Assembly (NCBI GenBank): GCA_937888765.1 | Contig: CALASU010000132.1 | Span: 1 to 7,901, forward strand | Direction of reading: 5' to 3' | DNA from: an uncultured Clostridia bacterium | GTDB lineage: Bacteria > Bacillota > Clostridia > Lachnospirales > Anaerotignaceae | DNA: 7,901 nt | In this document: positions 1-5,242 of the stretch, piece after piece | How the letters are laid out: each line of letters begins with the position of its first letter | Numbering within the stretch: the first letter of the stretch is position 1 | Translations under genes and position numbers: made by a program | The notes under the pieces: model-generated | Told to the model about the DNA's origin: nothing | Database searches by the model: none | Seen by the model: only the letters and a program-made list of their open reading frames with translations

Positions 1-616
1 CAGTTACTGTTGCAGATCTGTCTGTCTGGTCTGTCATAGACTGACAAGACTGACTGATATTATTAGTATTCTGTTTATATTGAATACTGTTATTATTATT
101 GGTGTCCTGAATTTTCGGACACTGTTTTTCCGTACACTGAGAAGCAGGACACTGTACAGCGTCATAAAAATCAGGACACTGGTCTGCGGTATCCCTCTGA
201 TCGGGAGCAGACTGTTCGGGTTCAGCTTTAGGAGCAGGGAAGAATACAGGAGCAGGTTTGTAGGAAGATTCTTCTTCTGCCACGGGGACTACCTGCATAA
301 GGGTATAGATATTTCTGGACAGTCTACCCCCTTGGTGCTGCTGCTCCACTTTGATATATCCATACTGTTTGAGTAGGTTGAAATGCTTATAATATGTATC
401 CTTAGACATATTCATGTCGTAAAGGATTTTGCTTCTGGAAGGGAAAGCGGTTGTGCCGTTACCCGCATAGCTGGCAAAATAACCATAAATACCTTTTGCC
501 TGCGGAGTCAATCTTCTATCCTGCATGACCAGTTTGGGAGAAATCCCGAAGCCTTTACTTTGGATGCCGTCTGTTTTTAAGATGTCATTTGTTGTTTTTT
601 CAAAATTTTTATCCAT
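1..616 (-). CDS. Helix-turn-helix replication-initiator-like protein of a mobile element (partial, 3' end off the left edge)
   Basis: Reading the minus strand from the ATG at 616-614 gives 205 open codons with no stop before the window edge. The start is well supported: AGGAGG (minus strand of 625-630) lies 8 bases upstream. Residues about 22-50 (GISPKLVMQDRRLTPQAKG, then a tyrosine-rich helix) and 58-105 (FPSRSKILYDMNMSKDTYYK and LLKQYGYIKVEQ, then a GGRLSRNIY beta-wing) match the winged helix-turn-helix found in clostridial plasmid, phage and ICE replication or replisome-organiser proteins. After residue 110 comes a low-complexity Pro/Glu/Gln linker. A repeated Gln-Cys-Pro stretch follows (Cys147, 156, 161, 166), then an Asn/Gln/Thr-rich tail. 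The gene lies at the end of an apparent insertion into cotJC and points away from it. Family membership is by pattern recognition; a transcriptional regulator of the element is the alternative. The exact role is inferred. Confidence 0.72.
   Translation of the reverse strand, partial: MDKNFEKTTNDILKTDGIQSKGFGISPKLVMQDRRLTPQAKGIYGYFASYAGNGTTAFPSRSKILYDMNMSKDTYYKHFNLLKQYGYIKVEQQHQGGRLSRNIYTLMQVVPVAEEESSYKPAPVFFPAPKAEPEQSAPDQRDTADQCPDFYDAVQCPASQCTEKQCPKIQDTNNNNSIQYKQNTNNISQSCQSMTDQTDRSATVT
117..181. repeat. Iterated GGACACTG repeats inside the replication-protein gene
   Basis: GGACACTG occurs exactly at 117-124, 147-154 and 174-181, with a degenerate copy (GTACACTG) at 132-139. Spacings of 15, 15 and 27 bases keep the repeats in codon register, and they encode the Gln-Cys(-Pro) repeats of the overlapping protein. 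GTGTCC at 102-107 is the inverted partner of GGACAC at 117-122, leaving a 9-base loop. The repeats may be only protein repeats. They could also act as iterons, since some Gram-positive plasmid rep genes contain their own origin. Confidence 0.5.
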
Positions 617-796
617 AAATCATACCTCCTGTATTGCAGGAAGAAAAAATCTAGGCTATAATAAAAATAGTTAAAGAAATTTTCTTCCTCTGGGATAACA
701 CAAATGGCTTACTTTGGTCGGTCAGCATTTGTGTTATTTTTTTGTGCCGTTTATTTTGCTTTTTGGAGATTGATGGATAACAAGCCCTTTTTATTG
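617..796. other. Non-coding AT-rich end of the putative inserted element
   Basis: No convincing gene was found on either strand between the start of the replication-like gene and the remnant of cotJC. The stretch holds the ribosome site for the leftward gene, a TATTAT -10-like box (minus strand, about 655-660) with no good -35, and a strong hairpin at 695-737. GGATAACA occurs twice in the same orientation, at 693-700 and 775-782. By position this should contain the terminal sequence of the element, including any recombinase arm sites. Confidence 0.55.
695..743 (+). terminator. 12-bp perfect hairpin followed by a T-tract (terminator-like)
   Basis: ATAACACAAATG at 695-706 pairs perfectly with CATTTGTGTTAT at 726-737 around a 19-base loop, and seven T residues (737-743) follow on the plus strand. 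This is the shape of an intrinsic terminator for plus-strand transcription, although the stem is AT-rich. No plus-strand gene lies to its left in the window. It may therefore insulate the element end, or be a protein-binding inverted repeat rather than a terminator. Confidence 0.45.
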
Positions 797-910
797 CTAT
801 ATCCTAATGCGATTAGCACCTCCATACTGTTCAATCATGATTTTTGCCAGACGGGCATCGGGCTGTGTGATTTTTACAGGAAACTGCAATTTCTTTTCAT
901 AAATCCACAT
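797..910 (-). pseudogene. cotJC: cotJC, 5' fragment only (spore-coat manganese-catalase-like protein interrupted after ~33 codons)
   Basis: The ATG at 910-908 directly abuts the cotJB stop codon, with AAAGGAG (minus strand, about 920-926) upstream. The product begins MWIYEKKLQFPVKITQPDAR and continues LAKIMIEQYGG, which is the diagnostic N-terminus of CotJC. CotJC normally runs to about 190 residues as a ferritin-like, manganese-catalase-type four-helix protein of the spore coat. Here recognisable sequence ends at about Ala32-Asn33, where the family continues Gly-Glu-Leu-Ala-Ala. Four unrelated codons (RIRI) and a stop at 797-799 follow. Nearly the whole catalytic body, including the metal-binding Glu/His residues, is absent from this side. 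What follows resembles a mobile element, so I infer insertion rather than simple decay. The missing 3' part may lie beyond the left edge. The fragment alone could not be an active catalase. Confidence 0.88.
804..816. other. CTAAT-GCG-ATTAG palindrome at the cotJC/element join (candidate attachment core)
   Basis: CTAAT (804-808) and ATTAG (812-816) are perfect inverted repeats around GCG (809-811). CotJC family similarity ends at codons 33-34 (814-809), so the apparent break falls within or beside the centre of the palindrome. This is the geometry expected of a site-specific recombination core. The matching second junction is not in the window, so the core and its exact edges are inferred. Confidence 0.4.
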
Positions 911-1195
911 TTATTTACACTCCTTTCCTGCGAGAGAAAAATTGGCATCTGTCTGCCAGGGCCATGGATTGTTTTTCCACTGCCATTCCTCTGTATCCAT
1001 TGCATAGCTGCGGAAGGAGCAGAGCGGGCCATAGGCTTCTTCGTATTTCATGCGAACGGCATCGGCAGCTGTGATAACCTGATTATATGCCTGAATGGCA
1101 TCGCTGTCGTTGGGATGGGTATTCAGAAACAATGCCAGATCTACGGCGATGAAATCCAGTTCGGACAATTTCTGTAATAATTCTTCTCGATTCAT
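911..1195 (-). CDS. cotJB: Spore coat protein CotJB
   Basis: A 94-residue CotJB-family protein, close to the usual length. I chose the internal ATG at 1195-1193 (MNREELLQKLSELDFIAVDL) rather than the open frame reaching back to 1240. It is preceded by AAAGGAGG at a good distance, and CotJB proteins begin this way. Recognisable parts are the helical N-terminal half, YGPL at 55-58, and the Trp-rich C-terminal motif with PWPW at 77-80, followed by a short tail. CotJA, CotJB and CotJC are spore-coat proteins made in the mother cell; in Bacillus their operon is under sigma-E control. The biochemical role of CotJB itself is unknown. The start lies two bases past the cotJA stop, and the stop touches the cotJC start, so translation is probably coupled. 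The gene looks intact although its partner cotJC is cut. Confidence 0.9.
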   Translation of the reverse strand: MNREELLQKLSELDFIAVDLALFLNTHPNDSDAIQAYNQVITAADAVRMKYEEAYGPLCSFRSYAMDTEEWQWKNNPWPWQTDANFSLAGKECK

Positions 1196-1197
1196 GG

Positions 1198-1473
1198 TTA
1201 TGCCTCCTTTCCAAAGCGATACAGATTCCAGCCGGAGCAATAGGGCATTGCCAGATCGGAAAAGACTGTGCCGCAGACAAGGCTCTGTTCCTCGGGCATG
1301 GGCATCTGATAGGGCTGTGCGGGAACAAATGCCTGAGCCAATCCGACCCTTTCGATCACGCAGGCATTACAGTCGCCCATCATGGTATCCGGTGTGACGG
1401 CGGCAGGCATTGCGCCGCAGGTATTGCAGCGATTACAGCCGTCACAGACGAAATTTTTACACATTTCTTTCAT
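1198..1473 (-). CDS. cotJA: Spore coat-associated protein CotJA with cysteine-rich N-terminus
   Basis: A 91-residue protein starting at ATG 1473-1471, with an AGGAGGA ribosome site (minus strand of 1481-1487) seven bases upstream. The C-terminal half (about residues 43-88) fits the CotJA domain: LAQAFVPAQPYQ, an acidic PEE, then CGTVFSDLAMPY. The first 40 residues are unusually rich in cysteine: Cys5, 10, 13, 16, 19, 35 and 38, with Cys67 and 79 in the domain, nine in all. The CxxCxxCxxC spacing suggests metal binding or disulfide cross-linking in the coat, which is an inference. CotJA is a sporulation-specific coat component that in Bacillus depends on and interacts with CotJC. It is the first gene of the cotJ operon here and is followed two bases later by cotJB. 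Confidence 0.88.
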   Translation of the reverse strand: MKEMCKNFVCDGCNRCNTCGAMPAAVTPDTMMGDCNACVIERVGLAQAFVPAQPYQMPMPEEQSLVCGTVFSDLAMPYCSGWNLYRFGKEA

Positions 1474-1505
1474 AAGACTTTCCTCCTCTGCTATTTACAA
1501 TATCT

Positions 1506-1513
1506 ATCATATG
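1506..1513 (-). promoter_or_regulatory. Candidate sigma-E type -10 element for the cotJ operon
   Basis: On the minus strand this reads CATATGAT, seven of eight matches to the sigma-E -10 pattern CATAYANT, 32 bases upstream of the cotJA start. The -35 region about 14-15 bases further upstream is weak (around ACAAT). The box sits between the 1534-1567 terminator and cotJA, the only room available for a promoter. cotJ is known to be sigma-E controlled in Bacillus; assigning it here is inference. Confidence 0.35.
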
Positions 1514-1533
1514 GAGAATGTGGAGGATTGTGC

Positions 1534-1567
1534 AAAAAAATAAGACGCAAAAGTGCGTCTTATTTTT
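1534..1567. terminator. Bidirectional intrinsic terminator between the transporter gene and the cotJ operon
   Basis: TAAGACGCA (1541-1549) pairs with TGCGTCTTA (1554-1562) around an AAAG loop. Flanking A and T runs extend the stem to 1536-1567. On the minus strand seven T residues (1540-1534) follow the stem, ending the leftward transporter transcript 14 bases past its stop codon. The plus strand has five T residues (1563-1567), so the hairpin could work both ways. It separates the vegetative-type unit on the right from the cotJ operon. Confidence 0.88.
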
Positions 1568-1580
1568 GTAGTTTGTTTGA

Positions 1581-2966
1581 TTACATGGAAATGCCGAACA
1601 GCAGTCCTGCGAACATAATGGTTGCGATTGCGATGGGAACGGCGAACTTCAGAAGCCATACCCAGATATTGGAAAAGCGGAAAGCGTAGCTTCCGCCGGA
1701 TGTGCTTTCTTTCAGTGCGGCATCTGTGCCCCAGATCCAAGCTACAAAGAATGTGAGGAAGAATGCTGCCAGAGGAAGCAGGAAGCGGTCTGTAAGATAT
1801 TCCAGAGCAGTTCCGAAAGCGATAGGCTGTACGCCTGTTTCCAGACTCCACCAGATACCATTCAGTTCCATATAGGTCTGTGAGAGTGTATAAAGCATAC
1901 CGATAGCAAAGGCAAAGATGCATACTCCTGTCAGTGCATTTTTTCGGTTCCAGCCAAGTTCCTCTGTCAGTACGGCAATGATGGTTTCCAGAATGGAAAC
2001 GGAGGATGTGATCGCCGCAAAGAACAGCAGGAAATAGAACAGAATACCGAAGGCAGTACCGCCCGGGATATTCATAAATACGCCTGCCATTGCAGAGAAT
2101 ACAAAGCCGCTGCCGATTTCGGGTTCAATGCCTGTGGCAAACACGGCGGGAATAATCAGAAAACTACAGCAGACGGCAACAATAGTATCTAATAAACAGA
2201 CAATGCCTGTTGTAGAAACCAGATTTTCCTCTTTGTTTAGATACGAAGCATAGGTCGACATAATCCCCATACCCAAAGAAAGGGAGAAGAACGCCTGTCC
2301 CAATGCAATTAGTATGGTATTAGCATTGACTGCGGAAAGATCGACAGTCAGCAGATACTTCAGTCCCTGAGAGGCTCCGGGGAGCATACAGGAACGCAGC
2401 ATCAGCCCCAGAAGCAGGAGCAGGAACAGCGGCATACAGATGCGGCTCATCTGCTCAATGCCTTTGGAAACACCACGGCTGACGATAAAGGCTGTGGAAA
2501 TGAGGAACAGCTGTGGATAAATCACTGCACTCTGCAGGGGGAAGCGTTCTGCCCCGAGCATATTTAAGTAATAGGCAGAGGGATCTGCATAAATGGTATC
2601 GGTATCAATAAAGTAACCGATGATATATTTCATTGTCCAGCCGCCGACCTGCACATAATAGCACAGAATCAGAAAGCCGGTCAGAATACCAAGCATACCG
2701 ACCCATGTCCAGCGGTTATTGGATTTACGAAAAGCACCGATCAGATTTTTCTGGGAGCTTCGCCCCAGTGTGAATTCAGCAAGCATAACAGTAGTGCCAA
2801 GCAAAGCGACCAATGCAACATAAATCAGCAGAAAAGTACCGCCGCCGCATTCATATGCCTTTGTGGGGAATTTCCAGATATTGCCCAACCCTACGGCAGA
2901 GCCTGCAGAGGCAAGGATAAAGCCGAGCTTTGAGCCGAATTGGGCTCGTTTTTCTGTTTCTGCCAT
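1581..2966 (-). CDS. Sodium-coupled neurotransmitter-symporter (NSS/SLC6) family transporter
   Basis: A 461-residue membrane protein of the LeuT/MhsT/TnaT type, about the normal length for bacterial members and rich in hydrophobic helices (11 or 12). TM1 carries GSAVGLGN at 22-29, followed by IWKFP and a CGGG turn at 40-43. The TM6 substrate-site segment is QAFFSLSLGMG (224-234). TM8 has AAITSS at 317-322. By alignment from memory with LeuT, Gly22, Val25, Ala317, Thr320 and Ser321 form the Na2 sodium site, and Asn29 belongs to Na1; these are conserved. LeuT Asn21 is replaced by Ser23, and Thr254 by Ser228. The family imports amino acids or related amines with sodium. The exact substrate cannot be read here; small or aromatic amino acids are possible. 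The start at 2966-2964 has AGGAGG six bases upstream. The gene lies 34 bases after the LTA-synthase-like gene and is probably its second cistron. Confidence 0.93.
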   Translation of the reverse strand: MAETEKRAQFGSKLGFILASAGSAVGLGNIWKFPTKAYECGGGTFLLIYVALVALLGTTVMLAEFTLGRSSQKNLIGAFRKSNNRWTWVGMLGILTGFLILCYYVQVGGWTMKYIIGYFIDTDTIYADPSAYYLNMLGAERFPLQSAVIYPQLFLISTAFIVSRGVSKGIEQMSRICMPLFLLLLLGLMLRSCMLPGASQGLKYLLTVDLSAVNANTILIALGQAFFSLSLGMGIMSTYASYLNKEENLVSTTGIVCLLDTIVAVCCSFLIIPAVFATGIEPEIGSGFVFSAMAGVFMNIPGGTAFGILFYFLLFFAAITSSVSILETIIAVLTEELGWNRKNALTGVCIFAFAIGMLYTLSQTYMELNGIWWSLETGVQPIAFGTALEYLTDRFLLPLAAFFLTFFVAWIWGTDAALKESTSGGSYAFRFSNIWVWLLKFAVPIAIATIMFAGLLFGISM

Positions 2967-3000
2967 AGTATACCTCCTGTATCAATCAAAGTTTCAAAGT

Positions 3001-4917
3001 TTATTCTGTTTTTACCTCTTGGTCTGTCAGTTTATAGTACTGCCAGCCTTTCAGCAGTTCAATGGCAGCCTGCTGATCTTCTGTTAAGGTGTTGATATGA
3101 TTGCCTTCTGCGTCCACATAGTAAGGGTCTGCGCAGACGGGCAATTCTTTTCTGAGTGCATTGTTCAGATCGTGCATAGGGGATGCAACATCAATATCCA
3201 GCAGTTCCAGCATAGTGCTGCCAAGGAATTGTGCACTGATCTTTTTGGGCAATGCCAGTGCTTTCGCTTTTGCAGGAGCATCCTGTAACGCTCTTGCGGC
3301 ATCGTTCTGCCAGATGAAGAAGGGCGTTTCGTAAACAGCAAGCTGTTCTTCGGGTGTACCGTTGGCATTGATTGGATAATCCAGGAGATCAAAAAATGCC
3401 ATACCATTTGAGAAGCCGGGCAGATGGTCGCCGAAATAAACCACAACGATAGGCTCTTCAGAGTTTTCTGCATAGTCACGCAGGCGGGCAATCTGGTCAT
3501 CGGCATCACGTACGCCTTTGAAATATTGTGTCAGCAGGTCAGTTTCTGTTTCTGTCAATTCTACATCTGTAGAGAAGTTTGCAGGTAAGGAACCGTATTT
3601 CTGCTCATAGGGGCCATGATTCTGAATGGTTACCGTAAAGGAGAACAGAGGGCTGTCCTTTTCCTGAATATGGGCATCCAGTGTTTCGATGATCTTATCG
3701 AATGTAGCAACCTCGTTGATATAGCCGCTGACACCGTCTGTTTCCAGATTGAAGGAATCTTCGAGGAAATAGGAGGTATCAAAGCCGAGGTTGGGATATA
3801 CATTCTGTCGATTATAAAACCACGCATTGCCGGGGTGGATAGATACAGTTTCATAGCCAACCTGCTTCAGCAGATGAGGGATACCTTCAAAGGGCTTCAG
3901 AATGAAGCTGTAGGAAGGCAGGGGGTTATCCAGATAGCGGGTGCCGCAGCCTGTCAGTACATCGTATTCTGTATTGGAAGTGCCGCCGCCGAAGTTTGCA
4001 ACCGTAATTTTGCCGCTGACAGTATTGGAATCGGCACAGATGGCATCAAATTCCTGCATGGGATTACCGCCGCGTGGGAAGCTGAGATGTTCATTTTTAC
4101 TCAGATCGGAATAGGCTTCTCCCATGATCATTATGATATGGGGGGCGTCGGCTTCTTTTTTCGGTATGCGGTCAATATTATTTTCCAGATGGACAAAAGA
4201 AGATGCGCTGTAGCCTTCAGGGGCTTTCATCTGCGTAATATTATACTGATGCAGGAAGGAATAGATCATCCCTTTTGTATTGTACTGGTTTACCTGAAAG
4301 TAGGGGTTATCTACGGTAGGAAAACCGTCATACAGCTCTTTATCTGCATACCAATACTGATTTGCCCCGAAAGCGCATACCAGTACCAGAACAATACCGC
4401 CAATGCGTACCCGTAAGGCAGGGCGTTTGCTGTTTTTAGGATAGATATATGTCAGTACCAATACTGCCGCAAACAGGAGCAAAAGTACCCCGATCAGAAG
4501 AATGGAAACAGGGGGGAAGGTTTTTACAATCGCAAGGGTTTCCTTTACCAGTGTCAGATCGGTAGGAAGCAAAGGTTCCTGCCGCATGGATATCTTCACA
4601 CGATTTACGATAGCGAAGAAAATAAGAAGAACGCCTGTAGCTGCGATAGAAAACGATATTTTTCCGCTGATAAAATAAAGCAGAAGCAATACCAGTAATA
4701 CAGGCAGGATATTTAACAGCAGCATAGCCGGTGCGTGCAGAATTTTCCAGCCTACAAAAAGGATTCGTGTTGTTGTAATCAGATAGACGATTCCTGTAAT
4801 CGCAACAGCCGCCAGAAGCAGTACGACTGCTGTGGCATATGGTTTGGAAAAAAAGACTTTTCCTTTTTCTTTTATATTTTGGAAAAAAGAATCTTTGGGG
4901 GAACTATGTTCGGACAT
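3001..4917 (-). CDS. LTA synthase family membrane phosphoglycerol transferase (sulfatase fold)
   Basis: A 638-residue protein with about five N-terminal membrane helices (roughly 28-48, 58-82, 89-108, 137-158, 171-188) and a large extracellular alkaline-phosphatase/sulfatase-fold domain from about 258 onward. This matches the LtaS architecture. The metal and catalytic residues are visible: Glu267 in IMIMGEAYSDL, nucleophile Thr313 in GGGTSNTEY, and Asp497-His498 in YFGDHLPG. Substrate-side candidates are His361, Arg370 (in FYNR) and His434 in NHGPY. S. aureus LtaS has a Trp in the FWNR motif where this protein has Tyr368. Such enzymes polymerise or transfer glycerol-phosphate from phosphatidylglycerol onto a lipid anchor outside the membrane. 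True lipoteichoic acid synthase or another phosphoglycerol transferase cannot be told apart here. The start has AAAGGAGG seven bases upstream. A strong promoter precedes it, and the NSS transporter follows. The divergent LCP genes fit an envelope-polymer locus. Confidence 0.9.
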   Translation of the reverse strand: MSEHSSPKDSFFQNIKEKGKVFFSKPYATAVVLLLAAVAITGIVYLITTTRILFVGWKILHAPAMLLLNILPVLLVLLLLYFISGKISFSIAATGVLLIFFAIVNRVKISMRQEPLLPTDLTLVKETLAIVKTFPPVSILLIGVLLLLFAAVLVLTYIYPKNSKRPALRVRIGGIVLVLVCAFGANQYWYADKELYDGFPTVDNPYFQVNQYNTKGMIYSFLHQYNITQMKAPEGYSASSFVHLENNIDRIPKKEADAPHIIMIMGEAYSDLSKNEHLSFPRGGNPMQEFDAICADSNTVSGKITVANFGGGTSNTEYDVLTGCGTRYLDNPLPSYSFILKPFEGIPHLLKQVGYETVSIHPGNAWFYNRQNVYPNLGFDTSYFLEDSFNLETDGVSGYINEVATFDKIIETLDAHIQEKDSPLFSFTVTIQNHGPYEQKYGSLPANFSTDVELTETETDLLTQYFKGVRDADDQIARLRDYAENSEEPIVVVYFGDHLPGFSNGMAFFDLLDYPINANGTPEEQLAVYETPFFIWQNDAARALQDAPAKAKALALPKKISAQFLGSTMLELLDIDVASPMHDLNNALRKELPVCADPYYVDAEGNHINTLTEDQQAAIELLKGWQYYKLTDQEVKTE

Positions 4918-4951
4918 AGCCGTCCCTCCTTTCGCTTATGTATATACGGAA

Positions 4952-4980
4952 ATTATACGGGAAAATTCTTTGAATGTAAA
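4952..4980 (-). promoter_or_regulatory. Sigma-A type promoter for the LTA-synthase-like/transporter unit
   Basis: On the minus strand, TTTACA (4980-4975) and TATAAT (4957-4952) are separated by exactly 17 bases: five of six -35 matches and a perfect -10. The predicted start of transcription lies about 28 bases upstream of the 4917 start codon, leaving a short leader that includes AAAGGAGG. No other promoter of this quality was seen before the gene. Confidence 0.8.
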
Positions 4981-5137
4981 GAAACGGAATTTTACAAATC
5001 AGCGGAAATTCAAAGATTTCCTCTTTTTTTGGATGCAGGAATTGTGTATAATAAAAAGAAGTATGTTTATTTTTGAAAAAAATCTGTGAAAAAAGAGAAA
5101 AACAGCGTAAAAAATCGGAAAAGAAAACCTTCCTATG

Positions 5138-5166
5138 TTGTCATGTTTTGGCAGATTTGGTATAAT
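5138..5166 (+). promoter_or_regulatory. Strong extended -10 promoter for the LCP operon
   Basis: TTGTCA (5138-5143) and TATAAT (5161-5166) are 17 bases apart, and TGG directly before the -10 supplies an extended -10 element. Upstream, 5070-5128 is very A-rich and could act as an UP element. The leader to the ATG at 5243 would be about 70 bases. The promoter points away from the minus-strand promoter at 4952-4980, so the 4918-5242 gap is a divergent regulatory region with no gene in it. Confidence 0.82.
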
Positions 5167-5242
5167 AAATAAGTTTGGAGTAGAAAACAGAAGGCAATCT
5201 ATTTGCTGAAAGGAAGCGAAACAGAGGGAGAAACGATATATT

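Noticed and set aside
117..181. CRISPR-like array from the GGACACTG repeats
   Set aside because: Repeats are only 8 bases, spacers are 7-22 bases and in codon register within an open gene, so they are coding repeats or iterons rather than a CRISPR.
704..1177. A 157-codon plus-strand open frame across the cotJC remnant and cotJB
   Set aside because: It is antisense to well-supported coat genes and starts inside the hairpin at 695-737.
2967..3000. ACTTTGA direct repeat between the LTA-synthase-like and transporter genes
   Set aside because: Two 7-base units in a 34-base gap, with no hairpin or promoter boxes; likely chance.
3616..4416. A 266-codon plus-strand open frame inside the LTA-synthase-like gene
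   Set aside because: Antisense to the catalytic domain with all active-site residues intact; no ribosome site or family resemblance.
5047..5052. A second TATAAT upstream of the LCP operon
   Set aside because: The proper -35 window is only a T-run (5024-5030). The downstream promoter at 5138-5166 is far better, so this is probably chance in AT-rich DNA.
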